64,000 nucleotides of DNA from Ruminococcus sp. (GTDB lineage: Bacteria > Bacillota > Clostridia > Oscillospirales > Ruminococcaceae). Made by a program: the position numbers and the translations under genes. The notes under the pieces were generated by a model that saw only the letters and a list, made by a program, of their open reading frames with translations, did no database searches and was not told the origin of the DNA. Below, piece after piece: positions 42,168-50,808 of this stretch (its first letter is position 1; the number at the start of each line of letters is the position of its first letter). Where the stretch lies: assembly GCF_019423705.1 (NCBI RefSeq), contig NZ_JAHZAX010000005.1, positions 62,001-126,000 of the forward strand. The letters run 5' to 3'.

Positions 42168-43040
42168 CTATTTGTCACTTTTCACAACGGCTTTGTTAGC
42201 TTTTTGTGAATTTATATGAATAAGCTTAAAGAGCTTATCAAGATTTTCCTGATCTGTGGTCATACTGCCGATGTGTGTCATCGTCTCGTTGTAAAGTCCG
42301 TGGAAATCCGAACCGCCTGTCACGATAAGATCGTGTTCCTTTGCGATCTCAACAAGCTTTTTCTGCTGTGTTGGCGTTGCGGAATGATGATAAGCCTCAA
42401 TGCCGTCAAGCTTGCCTGCCTCGATAAGCTCAAGCAACAGCTCAGTATTATTGAACATTACAGGGTGCGCCATAACCGCAACGCCCTTTGACGAATGTAT
42501 CAGATCGAGCACAAAGTTCACGTCGGGATATTCACGGGTAACAAGACATTCGCCGTTTGGATAAGAAAACAGCTTGTCGTTAACCGAGCCGTAAAGCTCT
42601 GTTGCATAGCCGTAATTTACCAGCGCACGCATAATATGCTGCTTGAAAATGCTCTTTGAGCCCTTTGTGTAATGCAGCACAGCGTCCTTCGGGATAGGAT
42701 ACATCGCCGTTACCTTTTCAATCATATCCTTTGCGCAGTCTTTTCTGATCTGACAGGATTTAAGGCAAAGGCCTTCAAGTCTGTCAGGCTTCTGCGGAGC
42801 GTAACACAAGATATGTACCTTTGAATTGCGCTTCTTGTCCCAAGCGGAAAGCTCTACCGCAGGGATAACTTTTACGCCGTATCTGTCGCCCAATATCTGC
42901 GCACGGCTCGAAGATGAAAGGGTGTCGTGATCGGTTATTGCAAGAAAATCGAGACCCATTCTCTTCGCCTGCATGATAACTTCCTCGATACCAAGTGAAC
43001 CGTCTGAAAGGGTTGTGTGACAATGTAGATCTCCGATCAT
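42168..43040 (-). CDS. PHP domain metal-dependent phosphoesterase
   Basis: A 290-residue protein with the PHP motifs in order: DLHCHTTLSDG (4-14), FLAITDHDTL (about 32-41), PAVELSAWD (about 60-68), MAHPVMFNN near 200 and GGSDFHG near 250. These histidines and acids hold a trinuclear metal site. It belongs to the YciV-like group, whose studied members act on 3',5'-bisphosphonucleotides and short RNA 5' ends. ATG at 43038-43040 after GGAGG. Has its own promoter at 43107-43135 and is monocistronic. Confidence 0.9.
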   Translation of the reverse strand: MIGDLHCHTTLSDGSLGIEEVIMQAKRMGLDFLAITDHDTLSSSSRAQILGDRYGVKVIPAVELSAWDKKRNSKVHILCYAPQKPDRLEGLCLKSCQIRKDCAKDMIEKVTAMYPIPKDAVLHYTKGSKSIFKQHIMRALVNYGYATELYGSVNDKLFSYPNGECLVTREYPDVNFVLDLIHSSKGVAVMAHPVMFNNTELLLELIEAGKLDGIEAYHHSATPTQQKKLVEIAKEHDLIVTGGSDFHGLYNETMTHIGSMTTDQENLDKLFKLIHINSQKANKAVVKSDK

Positions 43041-43106
43041 ATCTGTGTTCCTCCAAATCTATAAAATATCAGCAGTCGTAATTTCATACAAAATTTTGAC
43101 TAAATA

Positions 43107-43135
43107 ATTATAACATATTTTATATACATTTGCAA
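43107..43135 (-). promoter_or_regulatory. Sigma-A promoter of the PHP gene
   Basis: On the minus strand TTGCAA (43130-43135), 17-bp spacer, TATAAT (43107-43112). Confidence 0.75.
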
Positions 43136-43236
43136 GCACTTTTGAACAATTTACACAAATTTTGCTCGGATAATATATTTATTTGTCGTAATCCACAAAT
43201 AAAAAGTCGAAAAATAGTGCAATTCCACCACGATTT

Positions 43237-44208
43237 TTATGGCTTGTAGCCAAAATACTTGTCGCAGAACCAAATATCATCGGCCTTAAAAGACTTTCCG
43301 TTCAGATATTCCAGTATTCCTGCGTCTGTGGTGAACTTGAATGTAAGCTTGTACGAATAAAGCGCCTGTGTTTTAACATTGTATGCACGGTTCACTTTAT
43401 TTATGCCGTACTTGCCGTCACCCAGCAGGGGATAGCCGATGTGTGCCATATGCGCCCTTATCTGATGTGTCCTGCCCGTGATAAGGTCAACTTCCACAAG
43501 TGCAAGGTTTTCAGCCTTGTTTTCTGCAACCACACGATACTTCGTTATCATCGTGCGGCAGCCCTCAAACTTCCTGTCGGAAACGTAAACAGTTTTGCTG
43601 CTCTCGTCCTTTTTGTGATAAGCCACAAGCTCCGCCTTTTTCTGCTGCGGAATTCCAACAGTCACGCAAAGATAAAGCTTTTCAAGCTCTCTGTCCTTGA
43701 TCTTTTGATTGAGTATACGCAGGCTTTCAGCGTTCTTTGCGCAAATGACGATACCGCCCGTGTTGCGGTCTATCCTGTTGCAAAGTGCTGGAGCAAAGGA
43801 AAGTTCGTCCTGCGGGCGATATTCGCACTTGTCATAAAGATAGTGCTGTATCCTGTTTATAAGCGTGTCCGCCGAACCGCTTTCGTCCTCGTGAACAACA
43901 AGTCCGCTTTTCTTGTCGCAGAGGATAATATTTTCGTCCTCGTAAATAATATTAAGTGATGTGGGTGCGCTCAAAAAAGCAGGGCGGTGGTCGCTTTCGG
44001 CTTCAAAAAATTCGTCGTTGATGTAAAGCTGCATAACGTCTCCCTGCGCAAGCCTTGTGGATATCTCGCAACGCTTGCCGTTGACCTTTATGCGCTTCAA
44101 TCGGATATATTTGTAAAGCAGATTTTTCGGCAGCTTTGGAACAGCCTTGGTGAGAAACTTGTCAACACGCTGTCCTGCGTCGTTTTGATTGATGATAAAT
44201 TCTTTCAT
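43237..44208 (-). CDS. RluA family pseudouridine synthase
   Basis: A 323-residue enzyme with an N-terminal S4 RNA-binding domain (about 12-75) and the catalytic domain with aspartate in CNRIDRNTGGIVICAK (the usual HRLDRxTSG motif, here N-R-I-D-R-N-T-G). The later DLITGRTHQIRAHMAHIG is the second family signature. It isomerises uridine to pseudouridine in rRNA or tRNA; the exact target cannot be told. ATG at 44206-44208. Lies 11 bp after the ankyrin-like gene and probably shares its promoter. Confidence 0.92.
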   Translation of the reverse strand: MKEFIINQNDAGQRVDKFLTKAVPKLPKNLLYKYIRLKRIKVNGKRCEISTRLAQGDVMQLYINDEFFEAESDHRPAFLSAPTSLNIIYEDENIILCDKKSGLVVHEDESGSADTLINRIQHYLYDKCEYRPQDELSFAPALCNRIDRNTGGIVICAKNAESLRILNQKIKDRELEKLYLCVTVGIPQQKKAELVAYHKKDESSKTVYVSDRKFEGCRTMITKYRVVAENKAENLALVEVDLITGRTHQIRAHMAHIGYPLLGDGKYGINKVNRAYNVKTQALYSYKLTFKFTTDAGILEYLNGKSFKADDIWFCDKYFGYKP

Positions 44209-44219
44209 TTTCGCTCCGA

Positions 44220-44636
44220 TCAGAACTTCACACGAGCCGCAAAACCGCCGTCGATAAGCTCGTCAAAGTCAGCGCTGTCAGCACCTTTGCTGCGCAAAAG
44301 CTTGAGTATCTCCGTCATATCGTAAGCCTTGCCCTTGCGGCGTGATAACTCTTCCTCGCACTTGATAGCGTATTCAAGCGGCTTCTTGTCCGCAGGGAGA
44401 TTAACGTCCGAACCTTGGTCGATAAGCCATTCAATAAACTTAACGCTGCGCTCATCTGGCACAAATGCGCCGTCCTTCTCGATAAAATCCGCCGATTCGA
44501 TAGCCGTCAGCAGGAAAGTCAGCCCGTTGCTGTCCGTTTCGTTGTAATCAACATCATCAGAAATAAAAATAAACTTAAGCTCTTCAAGCTCACGCCTTGA
44601 AAGGGTGTAATTATATTCGTCATACAGTCTGTTCAT
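44220..44636 (-). CDS. Ankyrin-repeat-like small protein
   Basis: A 138-residue cytosolic protein, start ATG 44636 after AGGAGG (an in-frame ATG 90 bp upstream lies before the promoter's -10 and is rejected). SVKFIEWLIDQGSDVNLPAD followed by KKPLEYAIKCEE matches one ankyrin repeat, and GLTFLLTAIESADF and MTEILKLLRSKGADSADF are degenerate copies at either side. No enzyme motif. Probably a protein-binding module; no named family. Heads the short transcript that continues into the pseudouridine synthase gene. Confidence 0.75.
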   Translation of the reverse strand: MNRLYDEYNYTLSRRELEELKFIFISDDVDYNETDSNGLTFLLTAIESADFIEKDGAFVPDERSVKFIEWLIDQGSDVNLPADKKPLEYAIKCEEELSRRKGKAYDMTEILKLLRSKGADSADFDELIDGGFAARVKF

Positions 44637-44669
44637 ATGCGTTCCTCCTATTTTAGTAGTCATAGTGTT

Positions 44670-44698
44670 ATTATAACCTAATCGCCGATTTTTTGCAA
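44670..44698 (-). promoter_or_regulatory. Sigma-A promoter of the ankyrin-like/RluA transcript
   Basis: On the minus strand TTGCAA (44693-44698), 17-bp spacer, TATAAT (44670-44675). Confidence 0.8.
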
Positions 44699-44780
44699 GT
44701 CCGACAGCAAATAAAATACAGGACAAAGGGGCTGTTTTTCGGCATTTGTTCTAAATTCAGAAAATATTGAGAAAAAGGTC

Positions 44781-44809
44781 TTTACAATTAAAAATATTTG
44801 TAGTATAAT
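44781..44809 (+). promoter_or_regulatory. Sigma-A promoter of uvrB
   Basis: TTTACA (44781-44786), 17-bp spacer, TATAAT (44804-44809), 32 bp before the start. No clear LexA palindrome overlaps it. Confidence 0.8.
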
Positions 44810-44841
44810 AAAAAACAACTGTTCGATTAATGGAGGCGTTT

Positions 44842-46812
44842 ATGGATAAATTTCAGTTAGTATCGGATTATAAACTCTCGGGCGACCAGCCGGAAGCTGT
44901 TGACGCCCTTGTAAAAGGAATAGAAAGCGGAATGCGTGAGCAAACGCTCCTCGGCGTAACAGGTTCGGGCAAGACCTTTACAATGGCAAACGTTATCGCA
45001 AGGATAAACCGTCCGACCCTTGTGCTTGCCCACAATAAGATACTTGCGGCGCAGCTCTGCTCAGAGTTCAAGGAATTTTTCCCGAACAACGCCGTTGAAT
45101 ATTTCGTGTCCTATTATGACTATTACCAGCCTGAGGCTTATGTGCCAAGCAAGGACGTTTACATCGAAAAGGACAGCTCCGTCAATGACGAGATAGACAA
45201 GCTCCGCCACTCCGCCACCTCTGCTATCGCTGAGCGCCGTGACGTTATAATCGTCGCCAGCGTTTCCTGCATTTACTCTCTCGGCGACCCAGAAGAGTAT
45301 AAATCTATGGTGGTGTCTATCCGCCGTGGAATGGAAAAATCCCGTGACAGGCTCATCGCCGACCTTGTGGGCATACAGTATGAGCGCAACGACATAAACT
45401 TTGTGAGAAACAAGTTCCGTGTCCGTGGAGACGTTGTTGAGATATTCCCTGCAAATTCCACAGACACAGCCATAAGAGTTGAATTTTTCGGCGATGAGAT
45501 CGACCGTATCACAGAGATAAACGTTGTTACGGGCGAGGTGCTTTGCTCACTTGCACACGCCGCAATTTTCCCTGCTTCGCATTATATCGTAAGCCGTGAC
45601 AAAATGCACGACGCTATCGAGGAGATAAAACAGGAGCTTGATGAGCGTATTAAGTATTTCAAGGACAACGATATGCTTATCGAAGCCCAGCGTATCGCCC
45701 AGCGAACAAATTACGATATCGAAATGTTGGAAGAGATAGGCTTTTGCAGCGGAATTGAAAACTATTCAAGAGTTCTTGCAAGGCGCCCAGCAGGCTCAAC
45801 GCCGTTTACGCTGCTGGACTTTTTGCCCGATGATTTTGTGCTGTTCGTGGACGAATCACACGTTTCTCTGCCGCAGGTAAGAGGAATGTATGCTGGAGAC
45901 AGAGCGAGAAAGCAGACCCTTGTTGACTATGGCTTCCGCCTGCCCTCAGCGCTGGATAACAGACCGCTGACCTTTGATGAGTTCTATTCCCACATAAATC
46001 AAGCTGTGTTCGTGTCCGCCACCCCAGGCCCTATCGAGCAGGAAAAATCGCAGCAGATAGTGGAGCAGGTAATAAGACCAACAGGACTTCTTGACCCAGA
46101 GATAACAGTCAAGCCCACAGAGGGTCAGATCGAGGATCTGCTCAGCGAGATCAATATGCGCACCGCAAAAAATCAGCGTGTGCTGGTCACGACCCTCACA
46201 AAGAAAATGGCGGAGGATCTCACAAACTATCTAAAGAGCTTTGACGTCAAGGTGCGGTATATGCACCACGATATCGACACTATCGAGCGTATGGAGATAA
46301 TCCGTGACCTGCGTCTCGGCGAGTTCGACGTGCTTGTTGGTATCAACCTGCTGAGAGAGGGTCTTGACCTGCCTGAGGTAACACTTGTGGCAATACTTGA
46401 CGCCGATAAAGAGGGCTTCCTGCGATCTGAAAGCGCACTTATACAGACCATAGGCAGAGCCGCACGAAACGCCGAGGGCAAGGTAATAATGTATGCCGAC
46501 ACAGTCACACGCTCAATGGAAAAGGCCATCACCGAAACGGAGCGCCGTCGTGCGATACAGATGAAATTCAACGAAGAACACGGCATAGTTCCGAAAACTA
46601 TCGTCAAGGATATAAGAGATGTTATCGAGATATCCACCAAGGAAGAAGTGGAATACGAGGCACGTCAGAAAACCAAGCTTTCAAAGCAGGAAACTGCAAA
46701 GCTTGTAGAAAAGCTCACAAAGGAAATGAAAGAAGCGGCAAAGCTGCTTGAATTTGAGCACGCCGCATTTTTGCGTGATAAAATTGCGGAGTTAAAGGGT
46801 GAGAAGAAATGA
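44842..46812 (+). CDS. uvrB: Excinuclease ABC subunit B
   Basis: A 656-residue SF2 helicase-like protein. Walker A GVTGSGKT at 38-45, the YYDYYQPEAYVPSKD beta-hairpin that probes damaged DNA, DESHVSLPQ as Walker B region, QTIGRAARN as motif VI, and a C-terminal UVR helix pair (AAKLLEFEHAAFLRDKIAEL). It loads onto lesions handed over by UvrA and recruits UvrC in nucleotide excision repair. Start at the second ATG (44842), since the one at 44830 is part of the ribosome binding site ATGGAGG. Overlaps the next gene by 4 bp (ATGA). Confidence 0.98.
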   Translation: MDKFQLVSDYKLSGDQPEAVDALVKGIESGMREQTLLGVTGSGKTFTMANVIARINRPTLVLAHNKILAAQLCSEFKEFFPNNAVEYFVSYYDYYQPEAYVPSKDVYIEKDSSVNDEIDKLRHSATSAIAERRDVIIVASVSCIYSLGDPEEYKSMVVSIRRGMEKSRDRLIADLVGIQYERNDINFVRNKFRVRGDVVEIFPANSTDTAIRVEFFGDEIDRITEINVVTGEVLCSLAHAAIFPASHYIVSRDKMHDAIEEIKQELDERIKYFKDNDMLIEAQRIAQRTNYDIEMLEEIGFCSGIENYSRVLARRPAGSTPFTLLDFLPDDFVLFVDESHVSLPQVRGMYAGDRARKQTLVDYGFRLPSALDNRPLTFDEFYSHINQAVFVSATPGPIEQEKSQQIVEQVIRPTGLLDPEITVKPTEGQIEDLLSEINMRTAKNQRVLVTTLTKKMAEDLTNYLKSFDVKVRYMHHDIDTIERMEIIRDLRLGEFDVLVGINLLREGLDLPEVTLVAILDADKEGFLRSESALIQTIGRAARNAEGKVIMYADTVTRSMEKAITETERRRAIQMKFNEEHGIVPKTIVKDIRDVIEISTKEEVEYEARQKTKLSKQETAKLVEKLTKEMKEAAKLLEFEHAAFLRDKIAELKGEKK

Positions 46813-47276
46813 CAGAAATATTTGAAGTTAAGCTCCGTGAGTTTTTTGACAGATTGGGCGAAAGCAGGATAATGGTGCTTGCCACAGGCGACGGCAGCAG
46901 GATATCTGCACGTTCAATGAGCGTAGTTATATATGACAATAAGTTCTGTTTTCAGACTGACCGCACTTTCATGAAATACAGACAGCTTATGATGAATAAA
47001 AATGCCGCTCTGTGCTGTGAGAACATTTCTGTTGAGGGTACGGCTGAAGAAATCGGCAGACCTGTGGAAAATGAGAAATTCCGCCGCCTTTACAAAAAGC
47101 ATTTTGAAGGCTCATATAAAGCTTATTCAGAGTTAAAAAATGAGGTGGTCTTTGAGGTCACCCCAAAACTCATAAAGCTGTGGATATATGAAAACGGTCT
47201 GCCTTACACTGAAATATACGATATTGAAAACAAAGAGTATAAAAAGATAAGACAGGAAATACAAAAAGGAGAGTAA
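46809..47276 (+). CDS. Pyridoxamine 5'-phosphate oxidase-like FMN-binding protein
   Basis: A 155-residue split-barrel flavoprotein. RIMVLATGDGSRISARSMSV at about 21-40 is the opening strand pair of the family, and MKYRQLMMNKNAALCC (55-70) the next. The short length and lack of the PNPOx substrate residues place it in the general pyridoxamine oxidase-like / nitroreductase-like group rather than PdxH. Substrate unknown. It is coupled to uvrB by an ATGA overlap and sits 9 bp before uvrA, so it is made together with the excinuclease subunits, an uncommon insertion between the two. Confidence 0.82.
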   Translation: MTEIFEVKLREFFDRLGESRIMVLATGDGSRISARSMSVVIYDNKFCFQTDRTFMKYRQLMMNKNAALCCENISVEGTAEEIGRPVENEKFRRLYKKHFEGSYKAYSELKNEVVFEVTPKLIKLWIYENGLPYTEIYDIENKEYKKIRQEIQKGE

Positions 47277-47285
47277 AGAATACCA

Positions 47286-50108
47286 ATGCCAATTAACGAG
47301 ATAGTTATAAAAGGTGCAAGAGAGCATAATCTGAAAAATGTTGATGTTACCATACCGAGAGATAAGCTTGTTGTTATGACGGGTCTTTCGGGTTCGGGAA
47401 AATCTTCTCTTGCCTTTGATACCATATATGCTGACGGACAAAGACGTTATGTTGAGTCGCTGTCATCTTATGCGAGAATGTTTTTGGGTCAAATGGATAA
47501 GCCTGATGTTGACAGCATAGAGGGGCTTTCGCCTGCAATATCCATAGATCAGAAAACGACTTCCAAAAACCCACGTTCGACTGTGGGAACAGTCACCGAG
47601 ATATACGATTACCTCAGACTTCTTTACGCCCGTATCGGCGTGCCACATTGCCCCGTCTGCGGAAGAGAAATACGCCAGCAGACTGTCGATCAGATCGTGG
47701 ATAAGATTATGGAGCTTGAAGAGGGCACAAAGATACAGCTCTTAGCGCCTATCGTCAGAGGCCGTAAGGGCGAGCATACTAAAGAGCTTGACCGTGCAAG
47801 AAAATCGGGCTATGTAAGAGTTCGTATCGACGGCATAACATATGACCTTTCGGAAGAAATAAAAATTGAAAAGAATAAAAAGCACACTATCGAAATAGTC
47901 GTGGATAGACTTGTTATCAAAGAGGGCATAAAGTCCCGTCTCACCGACAGTATCGAGACAGTTTCAACGCTGACAGGCGGACTTCTCACAGTTGACGTTA
48001 TCGGCGGCGAAGAAATGATGTTCTCGCAGAATTATGCCTGCCCCGAGCACGGCGTTTCTATTGACGAGCTGACACCGAGAATGTTCTCTTTCAACAATCC
48101 ATTTGGTGCTTGCGAAAAGTGTACTGGTCTGGGCGTGTTCAAGAAGATCGACCCGTCGCTTATTATCCCCAATAAGGACTTGTCCATAAGACAGGGTGCT
48201 ATCAAAGCCAGCGGCTGGAACAGCCTTGATGAAGGCTCTATCGCAATGATGTACTTCAACGCCATTTCCGAGACCTACGGCATATCCCTTGACGAGCCTG
48301 TAAAAAACCTCGATAAGGACGCACTTGACATTTTCCTCTACGGCACACAGGGTCAGAAGCTCCACTTAAAGCGTGGCAATAAGTTTTATAAGGCTGATTA
48401 TCAAGCCGAGTTCGAGGGCGTTATCCCTAACCTTGAAAGGCGCTATAAAGAATCAACGAGCGATTGGGCGAAGGCGGATATCGAAGCTTATATGAGCGAT
48501 GAAAAGTGCCCAGCCTGCCACGGCGAAAGACTTAAAAAGGAAAGTTTGAGCGTTACAGTCGGTGGACTTAATATCGCAGAGCTTTGCCATAAATCAGTTG
48601 CAAAGGCGCTGGACTTTTTCGACAACCTTGAAATAAGCGATCGTGACAAGCTTATCGGCGAACAGATAATAAAGGAGATAAAGTCACGTCTCGGCTTCCT
48701 TAAAAGCGTTGGCCTTGAATATCTCACCCTTTCACGTTCCGCAGGCACACTTTCAGGCGGCGAGAGCCAGCGTATAAGGCTTGCAACGCAGATAGGTTCG
48801 TCGCTGGTCGGCGTGCTGTATATCCTTGACGAGCCGTCTATTGGACTTCACCAGCGTGATAACGACAAGCTTATCGCAACGCTGAAAAGGCTTCGTGACC
48901 TTGGCAATACGCTTATAGTAGTCGAGCATGATGAGGACACGATGAGAGCGGCGGACTTTGTTGTTGACGTTGGCCCCGGAGCAGGCATACACGGCGGCGA
49001 GATAGTCTGCGCTGGCACAGTTGACGATATTATGAAGTGCAAGCGCTCGATAACAGGTCAGTACCTCAGCGGCGAAAAGAAGATACCCGTTCCAGAAACA
49101 CGCCGACAGGGCAATGGCAAATTCCTCAAAGTTATCGGCGCAAAGCAGAACAATCTGAAAAATATCGACGTTGAGATACCTCTCGGCACGTTCACCTGCG
49201 TGACAGGCGTTTCGGGTTCGGGCAAGTCCTCGCTGGTCAATGAGATAATCTATAAGGAGCTTGCAGGCAGACTTAACCGTGCAAGGATACGTTCGGGGGA
49301 TTTCAAGGAAATGCAGGGCGTTGAGTTCCTAGACAAGGTCATTGATATCGACCAGTCGCCGATAGGCAGGACACCGAGATCCAACCCTGCCACATATACA
49401 GGCGTTTTCACGGATATCAGAGAGCTGTTCTCTCAGACCGCTGACGCAAAGATGAAAGGCTATAACGCAGGACGTTTTTCGTTCAATGTCAAGGGCGGAA
49501 GATGTGAAGCCTGCGAGGGCGACGGCATAATCAAGATAGAAATGCACTTCCTGCCGGACGTTTACGTTCCTTGCGAGGTCTGCGGTGGAATGAGATATAA
49601 TCGTGAAACGCTGGAAGTCAGATACAAGGGCAAGAATATCTATGACGTTCTTGAAATGACCGTTGAAGAGGGCGTTGAGTTCTTCAACGCTATCCCGAAG
49701 ATAAGCCGCAAGCTTGAGACCCTTTATGAAGTTGGTCTCGGCTATGTTAAGATCGGACAGGCGGCGACCACGCTTTCGGGCGGCGAAGCTCAGCGTGTAA
49801 AGCTTGCCACAGAGCTTTCTAAGAGAGCCACAGGCAAGACTATCTATATCCTTGATGAGCCAACAACAGGACTTCATACAGCCGATGTTCACAAGCTTAT
49901 CGAAGTTCTTCAAAAGCTTGCCGACGCAGGCAACACAGTTTTGGTTATCGAGCACAACCTTGACGTTATCAAGACTGCGGACTATATAATCGACCTTGGC
50001 CCCGAGGGTGGTGACGGCGGCGGAACTACCGTCTGCACAGGCACCCCCGAAGATATTGCCGCCTGTGATAAGTCATACACAGGTCAGTATCTCAAAAAAA
50101 TGCTGTAA
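47286..50108 (+). CDS. uvrA: Excinuclease ABC subunit A
   Basis: A 940-residue protein with two ABC ATPase modules: Walker A GLSGSGKSS (about 33-41) and GVSGSGKSS (641-649), signatures LSGGESQRIRLA (about 489) and LSGGEAQRVKLA (about 829), and zinc modules CPVCGRE, CPACHGE and CEACEGDG with CEVCGG. It scans DNA for bulky lesions as a dimer and loads UvrB. Complete and typical in length. Ribosome binding site GGAGAG; the start lies 9 bp after the FMN-binding protein gene. Confidence 0.98.
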   Translation: MPINEIVIKGAREHNLKNVDVTIPRDKLVVMTGLSGSGKSSLAFDTIYADGQRRYVESLSSYARMFLGQMDKPDVDSIEGLSPAISIDQKTTSKNPRSTVGTVTEIYDYLRLLYARIGVPHCPVCGREIRQQTVDQIVDKIMELEEGTKIQLLAPIVRGRKGEHTKELDRARKSGYVRVRIDGITYDLSEEIKIEKNKKHTIEIVVDRLVIKEGIKSRLTDSIETVSTLTGGLLTVDVIGGEEMMFSQNYACPEHGVSIDELTPRMFSFNNPFGACEKCTGLGVFKKIDPSLIIPNKDLSIRQGAIKASGWNSLDEGSIAMMYFNAISETYGISLDEPVKNLDKDALDIFLYGTQGQKLHLKRGNKFYKADYQAEFEGVIPNLERRYKESTSDWAKADIEAYMSDEKCPACHGERLKKESLSVTVGGLNIAELCHKSVAKALDFFDNLEISDRDKLIGEQIIKEIKSRLGFLKSVGLEYLTLSRSAGTLSGGESQRIRLATQIGSSLVGVLYILDEPSIGLHQRDNDKLIATLKRLRDLGNTLIVVEHDEDTMRAADFVVDVGPGAGIHGGEIVCAGTVDDIMKCKRSITGQYLSGEKKIPVPETRRQGNGKFLKVIGAKQNNLKNIDVEIPLGTFTCVTGVSGSGKSSLVNEIIYKELAGRLNRARIRSGDFKEMQGVEFLDKVIDIDQSPIGRTPRSNPATYTGVFTDIRELFSQTADAKMKGYNAGRFSFNVKGGRCEACEGDGIIKIEMHFLPDVYVPCEVCGGMRYNRETLEVRYKGKNIYDVLEMTVEEGVEFFNAIPKISRKLETLYEVGLGYVKIGQAATTLSGGEAQRVKLATELSKRATGKTIYILDEPTTGLHTADVHKLIEVLQKLADAGNTVLVIEHNLDVIKTADYIIDLGPEGGDGGGTTVCTGTPEDIAACDKSYTGQYLKKML

Positions 50109-50160
50109 AATATCAACAAAAGTAATTATCATCATCGCTTTGGAATATACTTGAGCGGTG

Positions 50161-50730
50161 ATGATTTTGTTTAAGATAAGGATAAAAAATACATTTTACG
50201 GCATATCGTTCAGCTTTTTCCTAGTGATAGCGCTGACAATGTTATGCACGGCGGCGCAGACGGACAAGATACTTGTGACCCTTGTGTGCTGCGCATTCCA
50301 CGAAATGGGGCACTTGCTTATGATGACAATATTCGGCACATCGCCGAAAGAAATCGTAGTCTATGGCGGCGGCATAAGGATAACCCCCGACAGCAGGCTT
50401 CTTGACCGAAACCGTGAGCTTGCTGTGCTGCTTGCAGGGGCGGCGGTGAATTTCATTCTCGGCACAGTTGCATATCTTGCACAGGGCTGCACATTTTTCA
50501 GCCAAGTGAATTTTATGCTTGGCATAATGAATATGCTGCCATTTCGATATTTTGACGGCGGAAGAGTTCTCACTCTGCTGCTAAAAGAGGGAAGAGCCTG
50601 CGACCTGCTCAGAGCCCTGTTCATCTTCCTGTCAGCTATCGCAATGATACAGATGATTCTAAACGGCTCTGTTAGCATATCCTTTGCCGCAACGTTTTGC
50701 TTTATCGTCCTTTCGGAGATCATATATTAA
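50161..50730 (+). CDS. M50 site-2-protease-like membrane protein
   Basis: A 189-residue polytopic membrane protein. H47-E48-x-x-H51 (CAFHEMGHLL) is the zinc motif and NMLPFRYFDGGR near 130 supplies the distal aspartate of the S2P fold, as in SpoIVFB. Membrane segments at about 12-30, 36-56, 82-100, 110-130 and 160-185. Such proteases cut membrane-bound substrates such as pro-sigma factors or anti-sigma factors. The start is uncertain: ATG at 50161 or GTG at 50158, with a poor ribosome binding site for both. The gene follows uvrA by 52 bp. Confidence 0.82.
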   Translation: MILFKIRIKNTFYGISFSFFLVIALTMLCTAAQTDKILVTLVCCAFHEMGHLLMMTIFGTSPKEIVVYGGGIRITPDSRLLDRNRELAVLLAGAAVNFILGTVAYLAQGCTFFSQVNFMLGIMNMLPFRYFDGGRVLTLLLKEGRACDLLRALFIFLSAIAMIQMILNGSVSISFAATFCFIVLSEIIY

Positions 50731-50741
50731 CAGTTTGCTTA

Positions 50742-50770
50742 TTGCAATTGCACATAAACTCTGATATAAT
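50742..50770 (+). promoter_or_regulatory. Sigma-A promoter of the radical SAM gene pair
   Basis: TTGCAA (50742-50747), 17-bp spacer, TATAAT (50765-50770), 39 bp before the TTG start. Confidence 0.8.
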
Positions 50771-50808
50771 TAATAAAGGTAAACCTTTTGATATCGGAGG
50801 AAAATAGA

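Noticed and set aside
44700..44841. A LexA box ahead of uvrB
   Set aside because: TTTGTTC occurs upstream, but there is no matching GAAC half-site at the right spacing.
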